64,000 nt of DNA from assembly GCF_007049795.1 (NCBI RefSeq), contig NZ_SCFY01000001.1, positions 286,518 through 350,517 on the forward strand, read 5' to 3'. Within the stretch, counting starts at the first letter, position 1. Every line of letters starts with the position of its first letter. The position numbers were made by a program, and so were the translations under genes. This stretch comes from Ectopseudomonas mendocina. Its GTDB lineage: Bacteria; Pseudomonadota; Gammaproteobacteria; Pseudomonadales; Pseudomonadaceae. This document shows positions 19,072 to 30,008 of the stretch, one piece after another. Below the pieces are notes generated by a model. It saw only the letters and a program-made list of their open reading frames with translations, was not told the DNA's origin and made no database searches.

Positions 19072-19132
19072 TGTAGGAGCGGATTCATCCGCGATTTCAT
19101 CGCGAATGATCGCGGCTGAAGCCGCTCCTACA
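19072..19132. repeat. REP-like palindromic pair
   Basis: TGTAGGAGCGGATTCATCCG and CGCGGCTGAAGCCGCTCCTA close a 61-base palindromic structure between pepA and holC, same family as 5621-5667. Confidence 0.75.
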
Positions 19133-19154
19133 TAAGCATGGCCCGGATGCTGGG

Positions 19155-21902
<2,748 letters not shown>

Positions 21903-21910
<8 letters not shown>

Positions 21911-22967
21911 GTTGGATCGCTACATTGGCACCCAGGTGTTCTACGCCATTCTGGCCGTGCTGGGCATCATTCTGGGGCTGGCGCTGCTGTTCGCATTCAT
22001 TGATGAGCTCAGCGACCTGAACAAGGGCGATTACGGTCTTGGTCAGGCGCTGTGGTACGTCTTGCTGACCGCGCCGCGCCGCGCCTACGAGATGCTGCCG
22101 ATGGCGGCGCTGATCGGCTGTCTGATCGGTCTCGGCACGCTCGCCAGCAACAGCGAGCTGACCATCATGCGTGCGGCCGGTGTTTCCATCGGGCGCATCG
22201 TCTGGGCGGTGATGAAGCCCATGCTGGTGCTGATGCTGGCCGGTATTCTGATTGGCGAGTACGTCGCGCCGCTGACCGAGAACCAGGCGCAGGCGGATCG
22301 CGCCCTGGCTCAGGGTGGCGGGGCGGCGCAGAGCTCCAAGCGCGGTATGTGGCACCGTCAGGGGCAGGAATACGTGCACATCAACGCCGTGCAGCCCAAT
22401 GGCGTCCTGCTCGGGGTGACGCGTTACCGCTTCGATGACGAGCGTCGTCTGCTTTCCTCCAGTTTCGCCCGTCGCGCCGAATACCGTGACAACCACTGGA
22501 TGCTGCGCAACGTGCAGACCACCGTGCTGCATGAGGACCGTTCCGAGGTGATCAACCAGCCGGAAGAACGCTGGGAGATCGAACTCAATCCGGAGCTGCT
22601 CGGTACCGTGGTGATGGAGCCTGAGGCGCTGTCAGTGACCGGGCTGTGGCAGTACATCCATTACCTGGGTGAGCAGGGGCTGAACAACGCGCGCTACTGG
22701 CTGGCGTTCTGGACCAAGGTGCTGCAGCCGCTGGTAACCGGCGCGCTGGTCTTGATGGCTATCTCCTTCATCTTCGGTCCGCTGCGCTCGGTGACACTGG
22801 GGCAGCGCGTATTTACCGGTGTGCTGGTGGGCTTCATCTTCCGTATCGCTCAGGACTTGCTTGGTCCATCGAGCCTGGTGTTCGGTTTCTCGCCGCTGCT
22901 GGCGGTGTTGGTGCCGGCCGGTATCTGTGCGTTGGCCGGGGTTTGGCTGCTGCGCCGAGCTGGATGA
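21903..22967 (+). CDS. lptG: LPS export permease LptG
   Basis: 354 aa partner of LptF, same fold. Start ATG at 21903 (MAKLDRYIGTQVFYAIL) within the end of lptF. Six membrane segments, with the coupling helix region RRAYEMLPMAALIG (about 60-73) that contacts the LptB ATPase. Ends just before a bidirectional terminator shared with the convergent RDD gene. Confidence 0.95.
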
Positions 22968-22982
22968 GTCGATCAGGGGTAT

Positions 22983-23014
22983 GAAAAAGCCGGTTCAATG
23001 AACCGGCTTTTTCG
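22983..23014. terminator. Bidirectional terminator
   Basis: GAAAAAGCCGGTT/AACCGGCTTTTTC with loop CAATG. It has A and T tracts on opposite sides, so it serves lptG (+) and the RDD gene (-). Confidence 0.9.
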
Positions 23015-23027
23015 CATCTGCTCTGGG

Positions 23028-23525
23028 CTATTTTTTGTGAATGTTCTTCGGTAACTGCACCATGCGGCTGTCGGAGTAGATGTCGTGCCAGGTGCGGCCC
23101 TGCTTGTCCCAGAGCAGCCAGAGGAATCCCAGGCCGGCGAACAGCCAGGAGCCGATGGCGACCACGAAACGCAACAAGGCCTGCCACAGATCGATGGCGC
23201 TGCCGTCGGCGTTCTGGATACGCAGCCCCCAAACCTGCATGCCCAGTGTCTGGCCATTGTGCGTCCAGAACTTGGCGAAGAAGGCGAACAGCGACAGCAG
23301 CACCAGGCTGGCAAGAATCGGGTCGTGATCCAGGGCGCCGGCTTCGGACATGGCCATCAGCGTATCGCCGCCATGAATCAGGCGCAGAATGCCCTGCTGG
23401 TAGATCAGAATGACCACCATGATCAGCGCCACGCAGAGCAGAAAATCGTAGAAGAGGGCCGCCAGGCGACGAATCAGCCCGGCAGTGGGGAAGTCTCCCT
23501 GCGGACGTAATTGGTGTTTCGGCAT
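23028..23525 (-). CDS. RDD-family membrane protein
   Basis: 165 aa. RDD motif region LIRRLAALFYDFLLCVALIMVV at the start, then a second membrane pair and the conserved GMQVWGLRIQNADG and GRTWHDIYSDSRMV. RDD proteins are small multi-pass membrane proteins, some linked to Na+ or pH homeostasis, but the role of this one is not known. Convergent with lptG. Confidence 0.85.
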   Translation of the reverse strand: MPKHQLRPQGDFPTAGLIRRLAALFYDFLLCVALIMVVILIYQQGILRLIHGGDTLMAMSEAGALDHDPILASLVLLSLFAFFAKFWTHNGQTLGMQVWGLRIQNADGSAIDLWQALLRFVVAIGSWLFAGLGFLWLLWDKQGRTWHDIYSDSRMVQLPKNIHKK

Positions 23526-23657
23526 GATGGGCTCGCTGAGACGAAAGTGCGCGCCATTCTAACAGCCTGCTAACCGCGACTTTGCGATCGATATAAAGAT
23601 GTGCGTGGGCTATCTGTAACCTGGCGCTGCGAAAGGTGGGTTAAAGAAATGACAGGC

Positions 23658-23690
23658 AAAAAAAACCCCTGACGGAAATCAGGGGTTCTT
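23658..23690 (-). terminator. Cold-shock gene terminator
   Basis: AACCCCTGA/TCAGGGGTT with a 6-base loop, followed on the minus strand by seven T residues, 15 bases after the cold-shock gene. Confidence 0.85.
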
Positions 23691-23704
23691 CAAAGCAGCG
23701 GCGA

Positions 23705-23917
23705 TTAACCCAGGACTTGAACCTGGTCAGCCTGCATGCCTTTTTGACCTTGCACAGCTACGAAGCTGACTTTCTGGCCTTCTTTCAGGCTCTTGAAGCC
23801 GTTACCTTCGATCGCGCGGAAGTGCACGAACAGATCCGGACCGCTTTCGGGAGTGATAAAACCAAAACCTTTCTCGTCGTTAAACCACTTGACGGTACCG
23901 TTCTGACGATTCGACAT
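23705..23917 (-). CDS. Cold-shock domain protein (CspA family)
   Basis: 70 aa, a single cold-shock domain that binds single-stranded RNA and DNA. RNP1 is KGFGFI and RNP2 is LFVHF, with the Trp/Phe set of the fold intact (TVKWFND). ATG at 23917 follows a Shine-Dalgarno-like AAGGAAAAAG. The long AT-rich leader upstream (to about 24050) would fit a cold-regulated 5' UTR, but no specific cold box is identified. It is the last host gene before the prophage. Confidence 0.92.
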   Translation of the reverse strand: MSNRQNGTVKWFNDEKGFGFITPESGPDLFVHFRAIEGNGFKSLKEGQKVSFVAVQGQKGMQADQVQVLG

Positions 23918-24212
23918 GTCTTTTTCCTTGAAACTAGAGTTGATGACAGCCTCCGAGTATAGAGGGCTGAGACTGGTTGCAAGGAGTAATAGAAGTCGAG
24001 CGGGATGTAGCGGATCTAGATGATCTGCTGCACCAGAGTCACGATTCACAGCGACCCATGCAAACAGTTCGATCACTCTACGCTAACTTTTGCGCAATTG
24101 CCAACCCCCCACCAGCAAGGTCGCCAGCCAGGTTTTACGGGGCTTGCCGAGGTGCCGGAAAAGTTTTTCGGCAACATGCTTGCAACAATTGCCCAAGTTG
24201 TTCGTGCAGATA

Positions 24213-24246
24213 CGAAAAAGCCCGCAAGACAATGTCTTGCGGGCTT
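24213..24246 (-). terminator. Orphaned tRNA terminator at the prophage left edge
   Basis: On the minus strand AAGCCCGCAAGAC pairs with GTCTTGCGGGCTT around ATT, and a T run follows. It begins 8 bases after the CCA end of the tRNA-like sequence at 24254-24273, the usual position for a tRNA terminator. Confidence 0.8.
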
Positions 24247-24253
24247 CGAATCG

Positions 24254-24273
24254 TGGTGCCCCGGGGGAGACTC
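24254..24273 (-). other. Putative attL: tRNA 3' end (20 nt) left by prophage integration
   Basis: On the minus strand the 20 nt read GAGT-CTCCC-CCGGGGC-ACCA: end of a T loop, 3' strand of a T stem, 3' strand of an acceptor stem, and the discriminator plus CCA. Directly upstream (higher coordinates) there is no tRNA body, only phage-like DNA. This is what remains on the host side when a phage enters the 3' end of a tRNA gene and supplies a new end to the tRNA body at the other junction. The tRNA should begin GCCCCGG. Confidence 0.65.
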
Positions 24274-24318
24274 ACGCTTTGCCGCAATCACGGGCCTTTC
24301 GGGGGCTTTACCGCTTAG

Positions 24319-24339
24319 GGATACACGCCAGGATACACG
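24319..24339. repeat. Direct repeat GGATACACG x2 near the attachment site
   Basis: GGATACACG occurs at 24319 and 24331, 12 bases apart. The placement within 70 bases of the putative attL suggests integrase arm-type or Xis sites. The rest of 24274-24397 shows no gene. Confidence 0.4.
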
Positions 24340-24397
24340 TTACTGTTTGCTGGGAAGCCGGGCATTCTGGGTTCGGCGCGGAGTATGCCGCCGCACT

Positions 24398-24604
24398 TTA
24401 TTCCGGGCAACCAGTATCCTCAACTTGCCGGCGATAGTTGGCGGTAAACTCCAGCATTTCCTGGCTTAGATCCATTGCCGTGACACTGTTGGACTGACCC
24501 ACATAACGCCGTGCTCTATCCAGCAATTCAACCGCTCGCGCCAACGTGATGCCGGCCGCCTGGGCGTTGATTAGTTTCACTGCATGGGACTGGGACATGC
24601 TCAT
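24398..24604 (-). CDS. Small phage protein, leftmost early gene
   Basis: 68 aa, helical, no recognised domain (MSMSQSHAVKLINAQAAGIT...). ATG at 24604 has AGGAG seven bases upstream. It overlaps the 3' end of the DUF4406 gene by 77 bases and is the last gene of the leftward early operon before the attachment site. Confidence 0.6.
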   Translation of the reverse strand: MSMSQSHAVKLINAQAAGITLARAVELLDRARRYVGQSNSVTAMDLSQEMLEFTANYRRQVEDTGCPE

Positions 24605-25091
24605 GGTGCACTCTCCTGGCGATGATCTTCGCCGCTGGTGTGATCGTCATGCCGAGCTTTACCGCCTCCTGCCGTTCCCGCAGGGCGCCGCGCGATTCCG
24701 ACCAGCCAGGTAGCAGGGCGATCGTGTCGCAGGTGCCCATCTGAGGGATGCACACGGCCATGTACGCCTCCCAGCTATCCTGGGGCGGATTCTCTGCAGG
24801 GTTCTCGACGTGGTACCCGAGAGCGCGCAGGCGGGCGGCCTCGGCGTTGAAGGCTGCATAGTTGTAGCCGGGAAGGCCTGTCATCGGCCCCGAGATATAG
24901 ATCCGCTGCGGTGCAGTTGCGGGTGTCGCCGAGGGCACCACATTGGCGCCCTTGACGTACTCGGTGCAGATCACGATCACTTCGGTACCGTCCTGGCTAT
25001 GGATCGGCATCTTCTCGAAGGGCAGCGCGCTGCAGTCCTCCCAGAGCTTGGTGCAGGCTCGGCATCGGCCGGCTTTGGGTTGGTGGTTCAT
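24528..25091 (-). CDS. DUF4406 protein (nucleoside 2-deoxyribosyltransferase-like)
   Basis: 187 aa. N-terminal Cys pairs (CRACTKLWEDC, about 9-19) come first, then a Rossmann-like domain beginning IYISGPMTGLPGYNYAAFN (about 63-81) that is typical of DUF4406. WSESRGALRERQEAVKLG near the end is the nucleotide-binding side. Such phage proteins are thought to act on nucleotides or NAD-like ligands. The last ~35 residues run into the next gene in another frame and may not be conserved. Start overlaps the previous gene by four bases. Confidence 0.7.
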   Translation of the reverse strand: MNHQPKAGRCRACTKLWEDCSALPFEKMPIHSQDGTEVIVICTEYVKGANVVPSATPATAPQRIYISGPMTGLPGYNYAAFNAEAARLRALGYHVENPAENPPQDSWEAYMAVCIPQMGTCDTIALLPGWSESRGALRERQEAVKLGMTITPAAKIIARRVHHEHVPVPCSETNQRPGGRHHVGASG

Positions 25092-25714
25092 GCGGCCTCC
25101 TGTTTCTGCTCCAGCCCCTGCAATGCGTCACGAACAGCGGAGACGACGCGAGTCAGGTATTCGTAGCGCGGGTTAGGCGCAAAGGCATGATCAGATACCG
25201 CGTAATGCCATTCGCTACCGAACAGGGCTGTCAGCACTTCGTCAGCCTCGCGGCTGTGCATCAGCGACTCGGGACTTTCGAACTGCTGCAGGCATTCCGC
25301 GTCGTCGTAAATGCGCCGCGCCTCGTCTTGGTCAAGGTGGCCGCATTCGTAGCGCCAGGTTTCACGCCCTCGGCGACAGTCAATGGCTATCTTGCGCACG
25401 GCTTTCGCCAGCGCCTCGCCTGAGAAAACCGTAGGCTCCAGGCCTACCCCTCGCCGCAGGCAGCCCAAGACATAGTCGGCGCTCTCGTCGGCCACGAACT
25501 GCGCCACAGTACGGTCGCCCATGCTGCCCCAGTACGTCGCCCAGGACTCGCCGTAGCACTCGATTGTGATCTTGCCCTGGCGTGTCTTGCGGCCTTCGTT
25601 CTCGGCGCGCACCCCAAGGTCTTCGATGAATACGGTCACCGGGTCAAGCTTGTAGGGCTCGCCCATCAGGTCGCTGATCAGCAGCTTGGTTACCTGGGTT
25701 GTTTCGATGTTCAT
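25088..25714 (-). CDS. Phage protein of unknown function
   Basis: 208 aa starting MNIETTQVTKLLISDLMGE at 25714; the frame extends upstream but only as GC-rich shadow. A conserved-looking middle reads KITIECYGESWATYWGSMGD, which resembles phage proteins that describe nothing known enzymatically. Four-base overlaps link it to both neighbours. Confidence 0.65.
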   Translation of the reverse strand: MNIETTQVTKLLISDLMGEPYKLDPVTVFIEDLGVRAENEGRKTRQGKITIECYGESWATYWGSMGDRTVAQFVADESADYVLGCLRRGVGLEPTVFSGEALAKAVRKIAIDCRRGRETWRYECGHLDQDEARRIYDDAECLQQFESPESLMHSREADEVLTALFGSEWHYAVSDHAFAPNPRYEYLTRVVSAVRDALQGLEQKQEAA

Positions 25715-25860
25715 TTCTGGCTGGACTCCTGTTGCTGCCGGCGCAGGGCCTGGCGCTTCTTCGAGCACTTCTGGTGGCCACCAGCACTGCGAGGGCGCAG
25801 GCAGATATCGCAGGTGGCGTTCCAGTCGTAGACGGTGGGGCGTTCGGTGTCGGGGATCAT
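25711..25860 (-). CDS. Small Cys-motif phage protein
   Basis: 49 aa starting MIPDTERPTVYDWNATCDIC, with CDIC and HQKC that could bind zinc, and a basic tail (KKRQALRRQQQE). ATG at 25860 overlaps the stop of the DUF1643 gene, and its stop overlaps the next start: a coupled chain of ATGA junctions. Confidence 0.6.
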   Translation of the reverse strand: MIPDTERPTVYDWNATCDICLRPRSAGGHQKCSKKRQALRRQQQESSQK

Positions 25861-26345
25861 GGCGCCACCTTCGGCGCCCACGGCAGCAACTCCTGATCGC
25901 CGCGCACGTACAGGGGGTGGCGCGGGTGGCCATCCTTGGTAGTGCCTAGGCACCAAAGGCGACCGCCGGCAGCTGTCAGGATGTTCGCCACTGCCGCCAC
26001 ACGCTCGGGCTTCGCGTTGGCACCCCAGGCGCAGACTATGTCGGTGTATTCCTGGGCGAGCGCACGCAGGCGCCAGTCATTTTCAGGGCCAACTGGGTCG
26101 GCGCGCTTCCACAGATCGGCCGGGTTCGTTGCGCGTAGGGCGTACAGGTTGGCAACGGCGATCCCGTTGCAGCCCCAAGCCTTGGCGAAGTTCCGGCAGC
26201 GCCGGATCGTTGGATCGTCCGCGGTAGCGTCTGCCGTGCTCGGGTTCAGCATCAGGAACAGCGCGGTGCCTTTGTCGGCCAGGCTGTCGCCCGGCCGGGT
26301 CAGTAGGTAGCGGTACTGGCCGCATTCGCTGATGATGGCGGTCAT
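25857..26345 (-). CDS. DUF1643 family protein
   Basis: 162 aa from ATG at 26345. The DUF1643 core is recognisable: CGQYRYLLTR, FLMLNPSTADATADDPTIRRC and the later IVCAWGANAKPERV and LWCLGTTKDGHPRHPLY. Members are common in phages and near modification systems; no activity is established. Overlaps the ASCH gene by four bases. Confidence 0.8.
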   Translation of the reverse strand: MTAIISECGQYRYLLTRPGDSLADKGTALFLMLNPSTADATADDPTIRRCRNFAKAWGCNGIAVANLYALRATNPADLWKRADPVGPENDWRLRALAQEYTDIVCAWGANAKPERVAAVANILTAAGGRLWCLGTTKDGHPRHPLYVRGDQELLPWAPKVAP

Positions 26346-26623
26346 GGGGTGTGCTCCACGTTGATGGCGAACACCTCGACAGCCTGGTCGCCGAAATGCG
26401 GATGGGTGATGGTGGTCAGGCGGTACCCGCGATAGGGCAGTACCAGGCGCCGGTCGGCGTCGTCGCGCTTCGGATAGCCGCGGGTCAGCTCGATACGGTC
26501 GTAGGTGCGGCCTACCAGGCGCTTGCGCCAGTAGTCGTTGGCCAGCCTGAACTCTTCGGGCTTGGTGCCGGCTTTGATCTGGTCGAAGTACTCGCCTTTC
26601 ATTGGCAGGTGCAGAGTTCCCAT
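26342..26623 (-). CDS. ASCH-domain protein
   Basis: 93 aa. LHLPMKGEYFDQIKAGTKPEEFRL at the N-terminus is the ASCH/PUA-like signature (K..Y...I..G.K..E.R). The domain binds nucleic acid, often RNA or modified bases. In a phage that also carries two DNA methyltransferases, a role with modified DNA is possible but unproven. Confidence 0.78.
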   Translation of the reverse strand: MGTLHLPMKGEYFDQIKAGTKPEEFRLANDYWRKRLVGRTYDRIELTRGYPKRDDADRRLVLPYRGYRLTTITHPHFGDQAVEVFAINVEHTP

Positions 26624-26626
26624 CGC

Positions 26627-27298
26627 CTACTCCCACCCATGCAGGTAGGCAGGCTCGGTGAGCTCTTCCAGTTCCTGGCGCAGGGTCTTCTCGAGGGGGG
26701 CTGTCCTGCCTTCGTCTTGGTCGAAGGCCTCGGTGGCATCCAGCATGTTGTCGCTGACAGGCTCGACGTCGCTCTCGTCGAAGTCCTGGCCATAGCCCGC
26801 GAAGTCAACCAGCACTTGGATGGCGCCGGCTGGGTCGTAGGCGGCCACGATGTCGTTGTCGCCGACCTGATAGGCGCGCAGCACTTGCTCTTCGACCATG
26901 ATCTTGCCTGCACAGCGGTGGCAGAACAGGGCTCCATTCTCTTCCGCTGTGCCGTCCGTGAAGTGCCAGGCCTGGTCGCAGCAGCCGAGTTGGTAGGCGC
27001 CGGTTTCCCGGTCGCGCTTCCAGATACACTGGGAAGCAGTGAGCTGCTGGTTTACAGCTGTAGCCCCGGTCATGCGCGCTTCGATCATCTGCCAGGCTAC
27101 CGGGTACTCCGGCCAGTCGCTTTCGATGACCAGGCACTCGCGCCGCGGAAGGTGCGCTTGCAGATGGCCAAGCGGCTCGACCAGTGCTTTGCGATAGTTG
27201 ACCGGCACCTTCGCCAAGTCGCTCCGCTTGATCACGATGTAGCGGTCTTCACGCACGAACTCAGCGGGTGCCGCGTTCTTCATTTTCTGCTCGTTCAT
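26627..27298 (-). CDS. Phage protein with Cys/His cluster
   Basis: 223 aa starting MNEQKMKNAAPAEFV. A possible zinc site is formed by CIWKRD, CCDQAW and CHRC (about residues 91-128). The C-terminal third is acidic. No known family is recognised. It follows a 52-codon gene by three bases. Confidence 0.65.
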   Translation of the reverse strand: MNEQKMKNAAPAEFVREDRYIVIKRSDLAKVPVNYRKALVEPLGHLQAHLPRRECLVIESDWPEYPVAWQMIEARMTGATAVNQQLTASQCIWKRDRETGAYQLGCCDQAWHFTDGTAEENGALFCHRCAGKIMVEEQVLRAYQVGDNDIVAAYDPAGAIQVLVDFAGYGQDFDESDVEPVSDNMLDATEAFDQDEGRTAPLEKTLRQELEELTEPAYLHGWE

Positions 27299-27301
27299 TG
27301 G

Positions 27302-27460
27302 TCACCTCGCGGGTGTGGGATAATCGTTGTCTGGCCTGGCCGGCGGCATCGGGCAGGGAAGTCCGGCCAGGTTGGTTTCAGGTTTTGGGCTGATACATCG
27401 CAGGCAGGTGCACGCACCGACCCGAAGGCCAGTGGTGCGGCAGTAGATAGGGGCGTTCAT
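27302..27460 (-). CDS. Small Cys-rich phage protein
   Basis: 52 aa: MNAPIYCRTTGLRVGACTCL then RCISPKPETN and so on. Five Cys residues lie in the first 36, with a CTCLRC cluster. ATG at 27460 overlaps the previous stop (ATGA), and an AGGTGA just before the next gene's ATG lies at this gene's own stop. The tight packing is the main evidence that it is real. Confidence 0.55.
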   Translation of the reverse strand: MNAPIYCRTTGLRVGACTCLRCISPKPETNLAGLPCPMPPARPDNDYPTPAR

Positions 27461-27924
27461 GCGCTCACCTGCTGAACCTGATTCCAGGCACCGACCAGAT
27501 CGAATATGCGGTAGGCCTGTTCTTCGGTCAGGGATACCTGGGCAGGAATGGCGATCCAGCCAGAGCCGATCAGGTCACGCGGGTTGCAGGTGGCGCGCTG
27601 GTCGAGCACGCAGGTTTCAATAACGTCCGTCAGGTGCGCGGCCAGGTAGTTGCCATCGGGCATGGCCTCGATGCTCTTCATGTACCGATTGCCAGACCAA
27701 TCCACGCACAGGCCGGCGACGTAGATCGTCCAGCGATGCGGGATATCGCAGAGGGCATTGGCCACCTGGCGCCCGGGCGGAATGCGCTTGGCCAACTTCC
27801 AGTTGACCATTCCCTGCCAGCCCGATGGGCTGATGCTCACCACGGCAACGTGGTTGCTGCTCAGGATGGCCCGGCAGGAACGCTCGAGCCGGGCGCGCGG
27901 GTTGTTGGGCTTGCGGCGTTTCAT
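27457..27924 (-). CDS. Conserved phage hypothetical protein
   Basis: 155 aa from ATG at 27924 (MKRRKPNNPRARLERSCRAI). The basic N-terminus precedes a mixed domain with WIAIPAQVSLTEEQAYRIFD near the end. I recognise the type from other Pseudomonas phages but know no function. It overlaps the C5 methyltransferase gene by four bases. Confidence 0.7.
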   Translation of the reverse strand: MKRRKPNNPRARLERSCRAILSSNHVAVVSISPSGWQGMVNWKLAKRIPPGRQVANALCDIPHRWTIYVAGLCVDWSGNRYMKSIEAMPDGNYLAAHLTDVIETCVLDQRATCNPRDLIGSGWIAIPAQVSLTEEQAYRIFDLVGAWNQVQQVSA

Positions 27925-30008
27925 GCTGCAGCCTTTTGGGGCGACGGAGTAGCCCATGGGTTGTTCGCCCTGGCGATCGCTGCCATCGGCGGCGGGCTGA
28001 CGCTGTTGCCGCACATGTGCACCTGCTCGCTGACGTTGAACGGACGCCCATCGTGGCCGTGGGTGATGATGTAGTTCGGCGGAAATCCCTGAGCCGCATA
28101 CAGTTCGTGCGGTTTCAGCATGCGCAGGTGGATGTCGACGATCACGTATGGGTCGCCACCGATCCAGACGGTGACCAGGGCCAGCCGATCCTTGGTGGTG
28201 ATGGTGCTCACGGTGTCACTCATGCCGACGATGTTTTCGCCGGTGCCGTGGTACTTCATCAGGAATGCCGCGCAGCGCAGTGCGCCGGCCTCGTCGTCAG
28301 GGGAAAGCTGCAGCTCTACCAGCGCAGACTTACCACCACCTCCAGCGGTGATAGTCGGCGCTGGCTCTTCCAGGCCTTGGCCGATGCTGTGGCCGAACTG
28401 TCGGGAGAGGAAAGCCGTAGCCGCTGCATGGTGCTGGCCGCCAGCGCTGATGGTGTGCAGAGGATCCTGAACGTCGCGCGAGTCGCAGTTGCCACGCAGG
28501 TGCACCAGGTTGGCGGTGACAAGCTGCTGCTGGCTGCCCTTGTTGGTGACCGTGGTCATAGGGTCAGTTGCAGGCTTGGAGTGGGTGGTGTTGTAGCCGC
28601 CGTTGGCCTGGGCGAGGAATGCCGTGGCCATCGCGCGGTGGTTCTGAGCCAGCAGGCTGCCGATCGGCTGCTCCACGCCGACAGGCTTGCCGCCGTACTC
28701 TGGGCCACCGGCGCCGACCAGTACGGCGCTCGCCAGGGCGTGCTTCACGCCGCCGGCGACCACGGTACCGACAGGCTTGTCCAATCCGGGCACACGAGGA
28801 TCTTGCCCTTGGCGCTCGCCGTAGCCGACCTGAATAAGGGAGGCCCCAGCGACGCCCATCGCGTGAGCAGCACCAGCAGGACGTGCACAGTTACCGCCAG
28901 AGGTGATCGTGGGCAGCGGTTGGTCGAGGGATTCGCCACTGTGGTCGAAGCGAAATTTCACAAGGTGAGGTGCACAAACCGCCAACTCGCCACGGTTGGC
29001 TGCGGTGATGGTACGGAAAGGATCGTCGAGGCTGTGCAGTCGGTCGGAGCCCTGGTGGGTCACGGGTACGATGAAGGGATGTTTCTTGCCCAGTACCTCG
29101 CGGTGGATGCCCTTGGCAATTCGACGCTTGGTGGCTTCGGCTAGCTCTTTCTTGCGGCCGAAGATGCTCTTGCTCGGTACGCTCCAGTCGATGCACTCGG
29201 CAGCGGTACGGTAGGGCAGCTGACCCTTGCCAGGTTTGGCGGCATGCGTGGGCGCCGGCCATACGATCGGCCGACCGTCGCGGCGGGCCACCAGAAACAG
29301 GCGCTCGCGGCTGGTCGGCGCGCCGAAGTCGCAGGCCTTCAGAATCTGGTGCTCCACCACGTAGCCAAGCGCCTGCAGGCTGGCCAGGAAGCGGCGCCAG
29401 GTACGTCCCTTGTGCTTGGGGTCCGGTACAAGGAACTGGTTATGCCGCGGCACGCGCTCGCCAGGATCGGCGATGCGGTTCACCATCTTGCCGCTGGTCG
29501 GGCACTTCACCTGTTCGAGCGTCACCACGCGGCCAGTCTTTTTGCAGCGCTTGGCGATCAACGGACCCCATTGGCGGATCTGTTTCACGTTCTCGAGGCT
29601 GATGATGCGGGGCTTTGCAATGCCCGCCCATTTGTTTACCACCCAGGACAGGTCACGAATTTCCTTGCTGCGTGGCTGGCCGCCGGCGGCCTGGCTGTGG
29701 TGGGTACAATCCGGAGAGGCGTGGAACCAACCGATCTGGCGCCCGGCGAGCACTTCCACCGGGTCAACGTCCCAGACGTCCGTCTGCAGGTGCAGGGCGC
29801 CCGGGTGATTGGCTTCGTGCATGCTGATCGCAGCCGGGTTGTGGTTGATCGCGATATGCACCGGGCGGCCCAGACCCATTTCGATACCGGTGCTGGCGCC
29901 GCCGCCTCCGGCGAACAGATCGACATTGATTTCGTTGGCCATGTCATCGAAGGCCAGGCCGTACTGGGTGTGGAACTCCAGCGGAGCTGGTTTCTTGAAG
30001 GAAGTCAT
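27921..30008 (-). CDS. C5-cytosine DNA methyltransferase with repeated target-recognition region
   Basis: 695 aa, transfers methyl groups to cytosine C5. Motif I is VDLFAGGGGAST (29-40). Motif IV is SPDCTHHSQAAGG (98-110), with the catalytic Cys after Asp rather than in the usual PCQ. Motif VI LENV is at 138-141, motif VIII FGAPTSRERLFLV at 228-240, motif IX LKPHELYAAQGFP at 631-643 and motif X GNSVSPP at 667-673. The 390-residue stretch between VIII and IX is far longer than in common enzymes. It holds eight degenerate repeats of the form (D/E)P..TI(T/S)AGG, starting near 328, 361, 409, 445, 480, 513, 546 and 596. It overlaps the helicase-methylase gene by four bases. Likely role: protecting phage DNA from host restriction. 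Confidence 0.88.
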   Translation of the reverse strand: MTSFKKPAPLEFHTQYGLAFDDMANEINVDLFAGGGGASTGIEMGLGRPVHIAINHNPAAISMHEANHPGALHLQTDVWDVDPVEVLAGRQIGWFHASPDCTHHSQAAGGQPRSKEIRDLSWVVNKWAGIAKPRIISLENVKQIRQWGPLIAKRCKKTGRVVTLEQVKCPTSGKMVNRIADPGERVPRHNQFLVPDPKHKGRTWRRFLASLQALGYVVEHQILKACDFGAPTSRERLFLVARRDGRPIVWPAPTHAAKPGKGQLPYRTAAECIDWSVPSKSIFGRKKELAEATKRRIAKGIHREVLGKKHPFIVPVTHQGSDRLHSLDDPFRTITAANRGELAVCAPHLVKFRFDHSGESLDQPLPTITSGGNCARPAGAAHAMGVAGASLIQVGYGERQGQDPRVPGLDKPVGTVVAGGVKHALASAVLVGAGGPEYGGKPVGVEQPIGSLLAQNHRAMATAFLAQANGGYNTTHSKPATDPMTTVTNKGSQQQLVTANLVHLRGNCDSRDVQDPLHTISAGGQHHAAATAFLSRQFGHSIGQGLEEPAPTITAGGGGKSALVELQLSPDDEAGALRCAAFLMKYHGTGENIVGMSDTVSTITTKDRLALVTVWIGGDPYVIVDIHLRMLKPHELYAAQGFPPNYIITHGHDGRPFNVSEQVHMCGNSVSPPPMAAIARANNPWATPSPQKAAA

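Noticed and set aside
23977..24469. Plus-strand frames around the cold-shock gene leader and attachment site
   Set aside because: They have no ribosome binding site or family similarity and cross the terminator and attachment site.
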